Source of the DNA: a virus
DNA: 64,000 nucleotides
Reading direction: 5' to 3' (one strand)
Virus record (IMG/VR): IMGVR_UViG_3300022937_003185
Span: 30,240 to 94,239 of that record
Part shown: positions 54,795 through 63,901 of the stretch, one piece after another
How positions within the stretch are numbered: the stretch's first letter is position 1
Layout: every line of letters begins with the position of its first letter
Made by a program: the position numbers and the translations under genes
The notes under the pieces: model-generated
The model's database searches: none
The model's input: only the letters and a program-made list of their open reading frames with translations
Told to the model about the DNA's origin: nothing

Positions 54795-55502
54795 ATGGGT
54801 TTTTTGGATAACAGTACTAACAACATAATCGTTGATGCAGTGCTAACAGACTATGGAAGAGAGCTCTTAGCCAGAAATGACGGCAGCTTTTCGATTGTGA
54901 AGTTCGCTTTTGGTGATGATGAAGTTGATTATACACTCATAGAAAAGTTTGGTCGGACTGTCGGTAAACAAAAGATAGAATTAAACACACCAGTGTTTGA
55001 GGCACAGACGAACCAAAACTTTGCGCTTAAGCACAAACTTATAAGTTTGTCTAATCCAACTCTTTACAAGCTACCGACCGTTACCTACACTTCTTCTGGA
55101 TTGACCGGGACGAATCTTGCGTTTAAGAGATCTGGAGCTAATGCTACTCAAACGATTGTGTTCACCCAAGCTCTCGCTGATGAGAATACCATTGAACCAG
55201 AATTGAGAGATCAAACATTCCTCGTTAAGCTGCCCTATCGATTTCTGGAGCTCGGCGGGGGTGAGACACCTGACTCTATCGATTCAGAAGAAATTGCAAC
55301 GTATATCGTTACCCGTGACTCGGCGACAACAGCCGCCGGCGGCTCTACATTGACATTAGAAATTAAGACGCGCTCTATATCAGATAGTGTGTTTACCTAT
55401 TATGGTGATGCTGATAACAAAAATCAAATTTCCACTACATTTTCAGCAACAGGTGTACAGTCTGGCGTCGTAGTCCAATTGACGGCTACAATAGAGAAGT
55501 GA
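54795..55502 (+). CDS. Virion structural protein, LTD-x-GR family
   Basis: A 235-residue protein starting NNIIVDAVLTDYGRELLARN, then FSIVKFAFGDDEVDYTL, the fullest form of the LTD-x-GR motif in the window (compare 45900). The C-terminal ~120 residues are beta-strand rich (TLTLEIKTRSISDSVFTYYG; VVVQLTATIE). It has the strongest Shine-Dalgarno seen here, AGGAGG at 54782-54787, 7 bases before the ATG, which suggests high translation. It begins a four-gene run of structural proteins ending at 59238. Function is not known beyond a likely structural role. Confidence 0.65.
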   Translation: MGFLDNSTNNIIVDAVLTDYGRELLARNDGSFSIVKFAFGDDEVDYTLIEKFGRTVGKQKIELNTPVFEAQTNQNFALKHKLISLSNPTLYKLPTVTYTSSGLTGTNLAFKRSGANATQTIVFTQALADENTIEPELRDQTFLVKLPYRFLELGGGETPDSIDSEEIATYIVTRDSATTAAGGSTLTLEIKTRSISDSVFTYYGDADNKNQISTTFSATGVQSGVVVQLTATIEK

Positions 55503-55509
55503 GGAAAAA

Positions 55510-56790
55510 GTGGCAACGTTTAAAGAAATATCAGCAGCGGACGTAAAGACATCACGTTCTGTCCTGAACCAACTGGTCGATGTTATTCAAGAAGATATAT
55601 CAGGTTCTGCGACAAGGAAGTCATACCAACAGTTCGTGACAGGTGGCGTTGGTCCTGGTGTAACATCATCTTTGTACCAAACAGTATATGATCAAGATTT
55701 TACCTTACAGACAGCAAATCCGCTTTTTGACATGACGGTTGGTGTCTACGAATCTGGGGCTACAGTTCTCAGTTCTTCAACAGGTACTGACTCAAATGGT
55801 AAACTTCTTTTCCCGTCTCAGTCTTTGATGATGAGAGAAAAGGTTGATGTATATCGACAGTATGCCGCCAATCTGCTAGGCGATTCTTCTCTATCATTCT
55901 CTACGCCTTACGGATCCACGAACACCGATGACCAGGTAGACAACGCCGCGTTTATATCTTTCAAACGCCTGTTTACAAGAGACAAGATCAAGCGAGAAAC
56001 GTTCGCAATGAAGATGTATCAATTCGCGAATGGAGCTGATGAAACGAACAGGAGTTATGCAGTCACCGGTGAGCAAAATCTATTTCAAACAGCGACCGGG
56101 TCTGCCAGTATCTTTACAGATTTCGGATCATCGACTAACAGACGCCGAACTTTCGGCGGGGAGGTTGGTAACCTTGTCGATTCCACCGACTCATCTAAGC
56201 ACGTAGGGCTTGTTTTTTACGATGCCGGAACAGTCGTTCTCAACCTTGGTGGTCGAGGAAGCGCTGCCTCACAATTAAGAGCAGTTGCAGGAGACCAGTA
56301 TCTCTCAGGCGCGATCTCTGCCATGGTTGCAGCTTCTAGCGCGGACAATCTAGATGTGCCGTATGGCAAGGAAATAATGGGACTATCTTCGTTCAGCGCC
56401 GGCGTTGGCGCGACCAAGTTGGTTCCTGACTTAATGACATCTGCTAGCATTGATGATATTGTTGATCACCTTAGTATGACTAGATTTTCGTCAGGTTCAT
56501 TGACAGCTGCGACGTTCCAAAACAATACAAACATCAATTCTACTCTTATCTTCTGCAGAGCGACAGCAGACGAATTCAACTATTCTTCTAACCCAACATA
56601 CACCGATTCTGATAACAGGATCAGAGTGATTGAAGAAGGACAAGAAGACGTGCAACGCTCATTCACGTACATTACGACTGTTGGTCTATACGATGTGAAT
56701 GACAATCTACTAGCCGTCGCAAAGCTTTCTCGCCCTATTGAGAAGAATGATGAGAAGGATTTGACTGTTCGAGTGCGACTCGATTTCTAG
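55510..56790 (+). CDS. Virion structural protein with conserved C-terminal LDF tail
   Basis: A 426-residue protein. The N-terminal block (KTSRSVLNQLVDVIQEDISG; VTGGVGPGVTSSLYQTVYDQ; NPLFDMTVGVY) is one that recurs in structural genes of large T4-like phages, from memory. The C-terminus FTYITTVGLYDVNDNLLAVA, then LSRPIEK and RVRLDF, is paralogous to the end of the next protein. Start is GTG at 55510 with GAGGAAAA upstream. No enzymatic motif. Probably tail or baseplate. Confidence 0.62.
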   Translation: MATFKEISAADVKTSRSVLNQLVDVIQEDISGSATRKSYQQFVTGGVGPGVTSSLYQTVYDQDFTLQTANPLFDMTVGVYESGATVLSSSTGTDSNGKLLFPSQSLMMREKVDVYRQYAANLLGDSSLSFSTPYGSTNTDDQVDNAAFISFKRLFTRDKIKRETFAMKMYQFANGADETNRSYAVTGEQNLFQTATGSASIFTDFGSSTNRRRTFGGEVGNLVDSTDSSKHVGLVFYDAGTVVLNLGGRGSAASQLRAVAGDQYLSGAISAMVAASSADNLDVPYGKEIMGLSSFSAGVGATKLVPDLMTSASIDDIVDHLSMTRFSSGSLTAATFQNNTNINSTLIFCRATADEFNYSSNPTYTDSDNRIRVIEEGQEDVQRSFTYITTVGLYDVNDNLLAVAKLSRPIEKNDEKDLTVRVRLDF

Positions 56791-56802
56791 TAGGGGGTCC
56801 GA

Positions 56803-59238
56803 GTGTCCCTTTTCAAGCTGGACAAAAGCTATTTCGATTCTTTCAAGGTCTTAGCGAAACCTAAGAGAACCTTTTCATCATCCAGTAGTGGTGTCACGGG
56901 ATCGATACCTGTGTATCCCGGCGCATCCGTGCAGATGAAAGAGGTGGTTCTTTCTTTTTCTGATGACCTTGTAGATGATGAAACAGCTGAGTCGTTACGA
57001 CAAGATATAATAAAGACGGGAGTTAACAAGAATTCTTTAGAAGAATACTTGACTGCCGTGAATGCAGAGACAGCCAACGCTCGACTCAACAAGAAGGTCG
57101 AAGTCTTTCGATTCGAACCTTCATTCCGCTTTACTAGCGATACGATAAGAAAGTGCGTCATCAAGGACGTCTTGTATCCGTTCTATAGAATTAGATATGG
57201 TAAGGCTTGTAACTGGGCATTCACGAACTATAACACCCTAAACTTTTTCTCAACACAAGATGATACGGTACCTGAAGACGCGGTATTGATATATCCCGCA
57301 ACAGGGTCATACAAATATAGACCTACTGGATCATTCTCGTTTGAGTTTTATATCAACCCCCGGTATCATGAATTCACACGTCATGGAGAGTTTCCAGCCG
57401 GCACTCTGTTGCATCTTTCTAGTTCGTATGCTGTTTCCCTTGTCTCTGGAAGCTCAAGGGATTCTAATGGCTTTGTGGATGGCTTCAGACTGATGTTACA
57501 GTTGAGTCATTCTGCAGAGATACCGCCATCAGAGTGTAGTTTAACTCTAAACGACTCAACTCGTACTGAACCTTATGACTTCATATTTTCGTCGTCAGAT
57601 AATTCACTTACTAGAAATCGCTGGCACCACTGTTGCATTCGGTGGGACAATAATACTCAGAACTCCACAGGTTCCTTCATCATCGACGGTGAGACTAAGG
57701 GAACTTTTGATATTCCCACTTCCGCATTGAGTGGTAGTTATCTACAGCGTGAGCTACCGAGTACTGTAGATAGAGGGCTACCTTCTCTGTCTGGCTTAGG
57801 CCCACCAGACGCTTTATTTGTTGGTAACTTTTATGTCGGTCCTAATTCAGATGGAGGCACAACTGAAGACTACACTTCACAGTTCTTTAATCCGGATGTT
57901 GCTTACTCTGACGGAATAATGAATTACTACGGTCCGACTATCACACATGAAACTAATCCTGCTGACAAGCCCGGTGAACCAGATATCTTTTCTTTCACTC
58001 ACCCCTTGAACGCAGAAGTTCATGAGGTAAAGATCTATAACAAGTATCGTACAGACTTTGAGATTGATGAAGCTCGCCAGAACGGATTTACGAGCTTGGA
58101 GAGTGAAAAGTCATCAGGGCTTCTCTTCTATCTTCCTCCCTTCTTCGTAAAAGACACAGCAGAGCGTGATGTTTTGCAAACGCCATTCCAGACTGCTAGG
58201 GGATCTACTGACGACCCGTTTAACGTTCCCCTATCATTCGGCGTCGGCGGACACTATCTAAACTTAGAAAACTTTACCAAAGAATTCGTAGAAGGTGTGT
58301 GGCCTCGATTATTCGCGTTGTCTGGATCAACAATAGACGATTCGACTGGGTGGTCAACTGCAAATAATTTCTTGTTCACAACAGGTAGCGTTAGAAAGAG
58401 AAACCTGACGATTCTTCCAAACGACAACGGTTTATTTATACCAAACTTTGGGCTTCTTGAGGAGGGTATAACGGATCCCGGACTGACGGGTTCACTGTCT
58501 TTGTATAAGGATGATTCTGGCTCTAAAAATCTAATGCTTGTCAACTTGTCTGAATTGCTGCCAACGGCATCGGTTGGTAGAGGATTGTTAGGTACAGAGA
58601 CAGAAGGTAGTATATCTGAAAGCCTACAAGGAGCCACTCCTGATGACCCAAGTGTTCCAGCTGGCTCAATATTGACGATCTATAATAGAACTCGAGACCC
58701 TTCATCAAATGAAATCACAATTTTTGATGCTAGTAATCTGTTCTACGGAAATAAGATTGATCCTGGTACGTATGTGTTGACAGATTCGTCTATAACAGGC
58801 TCCGGCGGTAGAGTTGCCATAACACTTAACGATCACAGCGGGAGCCTATACAGGGCCGACTGTGATACTCCAAGAGCAAAGTGGAATCCTGTCGGCGCCC
58901 TTTTATATGAAGAAGGTATTGCAACAGTACAGACACCCCTCATTCCACGTTTCGGCGCTGATCAGTTTGAGGTATCTTTTGATGGTCAACAAAACATTCA
59001 CGTTTTGCGTATAGATGTACCTGCAGATCGTGGTGATCTAGATCTTTCTACGAATCCTTCGTTCCTGCAATTAGACCCCACGGATCAGCCTGCTGATGAG
59101 GGCACAAAGTTTTGCTATATCACTAACGTTAACTTACATGACGAAAATCTTAATATTATAAGTAAGACAAATTTCTCTCAAGCTTTAGTCAAGAGAGAGA
59201 ATGATAAGTTTGTGATTAGGATAAAGCTGGACTTTTAA
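56803..59238 (+). CDS. Virion structural protein with LamG-like lectin domain
   Basis: An 811-residue protein. Residues ~175-360 read as a concanavalin/LamG fold: FSFEFYINPRYHEF, LTRNRWHHCCIRWDNNTQNS, GSFIIDGETKGTFD, ALFVGNFYVG. The C-terminus FCYITNVNLHDENLNIISKT, then FVIRIKLDF, matches the tail of the preceding protein, so the two are probably assembled on the same scaffold. Start is GTG at 56803 with AGGGGG 5 bases upstream. Its TAA overlaps the next ATG as TAATG. Sugar binding is possible from the fold, not shown. Confidence 0.62.
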   Translation: MSLFKLDKSYFDSFKVLAKPKRTFSSSSSGVTGSIPVYPGASVQMKEVVLSFSDDLVDDETAESLRQDIIKTGVNKNSLEEYLTAVNAETANARLNKKVEVFRFEPSFRFTSDTIRKCVIKDVLYPFYRIRYGKACNWAFTNYNTLNFFSTQDDTVPEDAVLIYPATGSYKYRPTGSFSFEFYINPRYHEFTRHGEFPAGTLLHLSSSYAVSLVSGSSRDSNGFVDGFRLMLQLSHSAEIPPSECSLTLNDSTRTEPYDFIFSSSDNSLTRNRWHHCCIRWDNNTQNSTGSFIIDGETKGTFDIPTSALSGSYLQRELPSTVDRGLPSLSGLGPPDALFVGNFYVGPNSDGGTTEDYTSQFFNPDVAYSDGIMNYYGPTITHETNPADKPGEPDIFSFTHPLNAEVHEVKIYNKYRTDFEIDEARQNGFTSLESEKSSGLLFYLPPFFVKDTAERDVLQTPFQTARGSTDDPFNVPLSFGVGGHYLNLENFTKEFVEGVWPRLFALSGSTIDDSTGWSTANNFLFTTGSVRKRNLTILPNDNGLFIPNFGLLEEGITDPGLTGSLSLYKDDSGSKNLMLVNLSELLPTASVGRGLLGTETEGSISESLQGATPDDPSVPAGSILTIYNRTRDPSSNEITIFDASNLFYGNKIDPGTYVLTDSSITGSGGRVAITLNDHSGSLYRADCDTPRAKWNPVGALLYEEGIATVQTPLIPRFGADQFEVSFDGQQNIHVLRIDVPADRGDLDLSTNPSFLQLDPTDQPADEGTKFCYITNVNLHDENLNIISKTNFSQALVKRENDKFVIRIKLDF

Positions 59239-59771
59239 TGAGGCTTGGACTAGACGTATCTACATCAAATGTCGGGTGGTGTTTGCTAAATGAAGCAGGT
59301 AGCATAGTCACTGCCGGGGCTGTTGAGCTTTCAAAAAAGAAAGACATCTTCGACAAAGCACTAGCCGTCCGCGAAGCACTACGTGATATAAGCAGAGATC
59401 ATGAAGTAACAGATGTCGCGATAGAAGAGAATCTACAAGCGTTCCGTCCTGGATTCTCTAGCGCAAAGACAATCGTTACGCTGGCAAGATTCAACGGTAT
59501 TGTCACTCTTATCGCATTCGAAGAGCTAAATGTCCAGCCAGAGTTTGTGAACGTCAATTCTGCTAGAAAACTCGCTGGCTTGAAAATAATCAAGAAGTCT
59601 GATGTAACCACGAAAGACCAAGTCTTAAATTTTGTGAAAGAGAAGGAACCAACTTTCGAGTGGCCGACTCGAACCCTCAAGTCAGGCGCAAGAAAAGGTC
59701 ATGTAATACCAGCCGATTGCTGTTATGATATAGCAGATGCATATATTGTAGCAGCAGCCGGTTGTGTTTAA
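59238..59771 (+). CDS. RuvC-like Holliday-junction/RNase H-fold nuclease
   Basis: A 177-residue protein with RuvC-type active-site positions: Asp6 in LGLDVSTSNVGW, Glu63 in AIEENL, and the C-terminal acidic pair Asp164/Asp167 in CYDIADAYIVA. The strand-helix layout (first Asp on beta-1, Glu after beta-4, final Asp in a helix) and the size fit RuvC. It should cut branched DNA during recombination or packaging, a job done in T4 by the unrelated gp49. It stands at the head of a DNA-metabolism block with a primase and an Mre11-Rad50-type protein, joined by one-base overlaps. Confidence 0.83.
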   Translation: MRLGLDVSTSNVGWCLLNEAGSIVTAGAVELSKKKDIFDKALAVREALRDISRDHEVTDVAIEENLQAFRPGFSSAKTIVTLARFNGIVTLIAFEELNVQPEFVNVNSARKLAGLKIIKKSDVTTKDQVLNFVKEKEPTFEWPTRTLKSGARKGHVIPADCCYDIADAYIVAAAGCV

Positions 59772-60739
59772 TGAGTGAAGATCTTCTCATAAGAAAAAGA
59801 ATAAAGCTGATTCGAGATGCTTTTGGTGACGTTCTTCTAGATAGAGACGGAGTTAATGCTGCGATCTGCTGTATTAATCCGAAGTGTTCGACATACGGAA
59901 AAAAGCATAAGAAGAAGCTGTGTCTTAGGGTTGATAATGAGTTTTATCACTGCTGGGTGTGTGGTACAAGAGGTAAGGGCCTCGCTCGTTTCTTCAAGAT
60001 TCACGCTCCTCGATATTACAACATCGCTGAAGACATCTTTCACAAACAGGTAAAAGAAAAAGAAGCCCAACAAGAGAGAATTACGCTTCCTGAAAACTTT
60101 AGGCTACTAGCAGCCATCGGTAGAAATGCCGATCCGGATCTTAAGGCTGTAAAAAAGTATGTTCTTCAGCGTGGGGTTACCGAGAAGCAAATGTGGTATT
60201 TTAAAATGGGAGCCGTTCCCTCCGGTCGTCTACGCAGAAGAGTTATAATTCCGTCTTTCGATTCAGAGGGCTTCTTAAATTACTACACTGCTCGCTCAAT
60301 CGATGAAGATAACAGGAAGTATGTAAACCCAAAAGTAAAGAGGTCTGAAATTATCTTTAACCAGATTAATATAGACTGGTCTAAGCGACTGATTTTGGTA
60401 GAAGGACCATTTGACTTAATAAAGAGTGTTCAAAACTCTACTTGCCTGCTCGGGTCTTCTTTAAGCGAGAACCACCTGTTATTCCAAGAAATTGTTAAGA
60501 ATAATACACCCGTGACTCTAGTACTTGATCCGGACGCTAAACTAAAATCACAGAAAATTGCGTCATTACTGCACTCATATGACGTTGATGTAAAAACTTT
60601 AGACATAGAGCCCCATACAGATGTCGGAGAAATGCCTCTCGGTAAACTGTCTAAAATGCTTGAGCGAGCAGTACCGTGGTCCTCGAACGATAGATTGAGA
60701 TCTCTAATAAGTACAATTCGCTCCGGCTCCTTAATATAG
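59771..60739 (+). CDS. DNA primase, gp61/DnaG-type with zinc site and TOPRIM
   Basis: A 322-residue protein. The N-terminus has a zinc-binding module: Cys34-x4-Cys39 and Cys61-x2-Cys64 (YHCWVCGTRGKG). The C-terminal half has a TOPRIM domain, RLILVEGPFDLIKS with the catalytic Glu, and VTLVLDPDAKLKSQK with the DxD metal pair. It is close in size and order to T4 gp61 (342 residues). It makes RNA primers for lagging-strand synthesis. A TTG at 59762 is in frame, but the ATG at 59771, sharing its A with the upstream TAA, is more likely. Confidence 0.87.
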   Translation: MSEDLLIRKRIKLIRDAFGDVLLDRDGVNAAICCINPKCSTYGKKHKKKLCLRVDNEFYHCWVCGTRGKGLARFFKIHAPRYYNIAEDIFHKQVKEKEAQQERITLPENFRLLAAIGRNADPDLKAVKKYVLQRGVTEKQMWYFKMGAVPSGRLRRRVIIPSFDSEGFLNYYTARSIDEDNRKYVNPKVKRSEIIFNQINIDWSKRLILVEGPFDLIKSVQNSTCLLGSSLSENHLLFQEIVKNNTPVTLVLDPDAKLKSQKIASLLHSYDVDVKTLDIEPHTDVGEMPLGKLSKMLERAVPWSSNDRLRSLISTIRSGSLI

Positions 60740-60757
60740 ATATTGGAGTATTAATTA

Positions 60758-63700
60758 ATGACTTTAAAGTGCGCGCATTTTGCAGATATTCACTTTCGAG
60801 GCCTTTCCCGCCACGACGAATATAGAAAAGTGTTTTCTCAATCATTCGAGAAACTAAAAGAATTGCAACCTGATATCATCTTCTTGGGTGGGGACATTGT
60901 ACATTCTAAAACCCAAGGAATCTCACCAGAGCTAATCGATATCCTACGCTGGTGGTTCACCAGCCTTGCTGACATTGCTCCAGTGCATATAATACTTGGC
61001 AATCATGACGGTCTAATGACAAACGAAGATCGTTTAGATGCAGTTACGCCGATTGTAAGAGCGATTGGTGACCCTAGAATCAAACTCATGAAGGGTACAG
61101 GAGTGTATCCGACGGGAATTCCCGGGTACAACTGGTGTGTATTTTGTTGTTTTGACCCTAAGGGCTGGCCTGACTTAAAGCCTCCGGAAGATGGAATCAA
61201 CATTGCGTTATATCACGGTCCTGTGAATGGTTCACTAACTGACCAAGACTGGGAAATTAATGGCGATAGCGTTAAAGTTGACTTTTTTAAAGGCTTCGAC
61301 TACACTATGCTGGGAGATATCCACAAGAGACAGTTTCTGACTGAAAAAGTAGCATACCCTGGTTCTACGATACAACAGAACTATGGCGAGGACGTTGAGA
61401 AAGGTTTCTTGTTTTGGGAAATTCGAGATAAAGACGACTTTGATGTTAAATTTATAGAACTGAAGAATGACCATGCTTTTCGTTCAATAAAGTGGCAAGG
61501 AGATGTTTCTTCGACACTGGATGAAGTCCAAGATGACTGGACAGGTTCAAGGTTTAGAGTGATCCATAAAGGGATGACTCAAACTGAATTTAAGCAGCTT
61601 CAGAATTCCTTAAGGGAAAAGTACGATGCGTATGAGGTCGTCTCCAAGAATGAGCAGGAAAGCTTCAAGGGGGCTGATACTGAGATCGCGACAAGCATCG
61701 GGAAAATATCAAGGAATGACCTTAGAAGCTTCAAACAACAAGACGCCTTGATGTCTGAATACGTCAAGCGTATGGAGCTTTCTGATGAAGACAGACAGTC
61801 ACTACGAGAACTGCATAAAGACGTATTCGGAAGGTGTGTTCAAGAGGCCTCCGCCAAGTCACACCAGTGGAGACTTCGGCGCCTAAATTTTGATAACACG
61901 TTTGGGTATGGAGAAGGCAACATAATAGATTTCGATACCTTGAACGGTATAACGGGAATATTCGGTAAGAACAGGGTCGGCAAATCTTCAATTCCTGGCA
62001 CGATATCTTATTCTCTATTTAATGCCTCTGATCGTGGCACTCTTAAGAACATCCATATCGTAAACAATCGAAAGAATTATTGCAAAGCCGCCGCCGACTT
62101 TTCAGTAGCTGGAGAGATGTGGAGAGCAGAAAGACAGACAGTAAAGAGAACCAACAGAAACGGTGTCGTATCTGCTCCAACGAATTTGAATCTATTCAGA
62201 ATAGATGAATCGGGTAACCCAATAGAAGACGCAACCGGTGAACAGCGCAGAGAAACAGAAAAGACTCTGCGCGAATTAGTCGGTACTGTAGACGACTTTA
62301 TGATGACGTCATTCGCTTCTCAAGGTGGAATGGATGCCTTCATCAAAGAGGGCTCAACACAACGTAAGAATATACTGACCCGCTTTTTGGACTTACAGAT
62401 CTTTGATGACATGTTAAAGATAGCTAAGGGAGAGATGTCTGAGCTTCGAGGGGAGATGAGATCTGCTCCTGATCGTAATTGGCAAGAATTGATTGATGAA
62501 CAGTCATCCCTTGGAGAGAAGCTAAATTTGGAGATATCTGAAGTAGAGGAAGAGCTAGTATCTCTTAAGAAAGATAGGGATGACCTAAAGATAAAGTTAG
62601 CTGCTCTACCAGATTCAGAGCTTTATACGAAAGAGCAAATACAGGAGCAGGTACAAAAGCTTTCTGATATGAACACCAAGCGCGAAACTCTTTCAAAAAA
62701 GATAATTGAGCTGTCTAACAGCATTGACACAGCTTCAAAAAAGATAGAAAAGATTGGCCTTATAAAAGAGCAGTTCCCCATTGAAGAACTGAGGAAAGAA
62801 TTTGATACTCAAAAAGCTCTACAGTCGCAGCAAGAACTAATAGAGTCAAAGTTAGAGTTAGAACTACAACGCCTTGACAGCAAGAAAAAGTCCGCTAAAA
62901 AACTTGAGAGAGTGCCTTGTGGTGACCAATTCCCAAAATGTCCGTACATCAAAGATGCCCACAAGAGCGCTTCTGAGTTAGATGATCAAAAACTTGTTAT
63001 AACTGGTGTGAGAAAAGAGTTAAGAGCCCTCAAGTCGAATATACAAGCGCTGATGGAAAAGGGCTTGTCTGAAAGACTGCTTAAATACGAGGACCTCTTG
63101 AAGAAAGAGAGCTCTTTGAGAATTAGCCATTCAGACTTTCGTTTAGAAATGAAAGAGATTGAAAGTGATCATCAGGATGCTATCAACTTCATAAAGGAAG
63201 GAAAGACTCAACTTCGAGAGATGCGCCTTCGCTCCATCGACGAAGAAAAAGATACGGCTGTAATCGCAATGAGAGATCAGCTAAAGAAAGTTGAGGATAG
63301 AATAAGCAATCTTGATGCAGAGAGATTATACCTCACTGAACAGATAAGTGTGGCAAAGCAGAAGAAGATTACTTTGATCGAAGAGAATCGGAGGTTCGGC
63401 GCTGTTAAGTCAAGGTGGGAGACATATAACGTGTTTATGCAAGCTGTTGACAAGAAGGGTATCCCACTCACAATCTTGTCTTTACAGCTACCACAAATCA
63501 ACAATGAGCTAACAAAGATCCTACAAGGAGTTGTAAACTTTGACCTTTCCCTTGAAGCCGATTTAGAGTCTAACAATATGGAGATCTTTATAGATTACGG
63601 AGATTCAAGGAGAATAATTGAGTGTGGTTCCGGAATGGAAAAAATGATTTCTTCGCTAGCCCTTCGAGTCGCACTAATCAACGTATGTAATGCGCCAAGG

Positions 63701-63901
63701 AGCGACGTACTCATAATAGATGAAGGGTTTGGAGCTTTAGATGATAAGAACATTGAGGCATGCTCCAGACTGCTTGAATCTCTTAAGAAGTATTTTGCAA
63801 ACATACTTATCATATCTCACGTTGATGCTATGAAAGACGTGGTTGATAACGTCTTGGACATCCAAAAGAACGGAAAGGACTCATATGTCAGATGCACATG
63901 A
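60758..63901 (+). CDS. Single-chain Mre11-Rad50-type nuclease/ATPase (gp47-gp46 fusion)
   Basis: A 1047-residue protein. N-terminal ~340 residues are an SbcD/Mre11/gp47-like phosphoesterase: Asp10-x-His12 in HFADIHF, FLGGDIVHS with Asp46, LGNHDG at 80-85, then GPVNGSL and MLGDIHKR. From ~375 on it is SbcC/Rad50/gp46-like: Walker A in GIFGKNRVGKSS (about 400-411), long coiled coils, an apex hook Cys721-x6-Cys728 (CGDQFPKCPYI), a degenerate signature GSGMEKMISSLALR, and Walker B VLIIDEGFGALD near 983 with IISH after. In T4 the two activities are separate proteins. Here no stop or frameshift interrupts them. It would process DNA ends for recombination-dependent replication. Confidence 0.9.
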   Translation: MTLKCAHFADIHFRGLSRHDEYRKVFSQSFEKLKELQPDIIFLGGDIVHSKTQGISPELIDILRWWFTSLADIAPVHIILGNHDGLMTNEDRLDAVTPIVRAIGDPRIKLMKGTGVYPTGIPGYNWCVFCCFDPKGWPDLKPPEDGINIALYHGPVNGSLTDQDWEINGDSVKVDFFKGFDYTMLGDIHKRQFLTEKVAYPGSTIQQNYGEDVEKGFLFWEIRDKDDFDVKFIELKNDHAFRSIKWQGDVSSTLDEVQDDWTGSRFRVIHKGMTQTEFKQLQNSLREKYDAYEVVSKNEQESFKGADTEIATSIGKISRNDLRSFKQQDALMSEYVKRMELSDEDRQSLRELHKDVFGRCVQEASAKSHQWRLRRLNFDNTFGYGEGNIIDFDTLNGITGIFGKNRVGKSSIPGTISYSLFNASDRGTLKNIHIVNNRKNYCKAAADFSVAGEMWRAERQTVKRTNRNGVVSAPTNLNLFRIDESGNPIEDATGEQRRETEKTLRELVGTVDDFMMTSFASQGGMDAFIKEGSTQRKNILTRFLDLQIFDDMLKIAKGEMSELRGEMRSAPDRNWQELIDEQSSLGEKLNLEISEVEEELVSLKKDRDDLKIKLAALPDSELYTKEQIQEQVQKLSDMNTKRETLSKKIIELSNSIDTASKKIEKIGLIKEQFPIEELRKEFDTQKALQSQQELIESKLELELQRLDSKKKSAKKLERVPCGDQFPKCPYIKDAHKSASELDDQKLVITGVRKELRALKSNIQALMEKGLSERLLKYEDLLKKESSLRISHSDFRLEMKEIESDHQDAINFIKEGKTQLREMRLRSIDEEKDTAVIAMRDQLKKVEDRISNLDAERLYLTEQISVAKQKKITLIEENRRFGAVKSRWETYNVFMQAVDKKGIPLTILSLQLPQINNELTKILQGVVNFDLSLEADLESNNMEIFIDYGDSRRIIECGSGMEKMISSLALRVALINVCNAPRSDVLIIDEGFGALDDKNIEACSRLLESLKKYFANILIISHVDAMKDVVDNVLDIQKNGKDSYVRCT

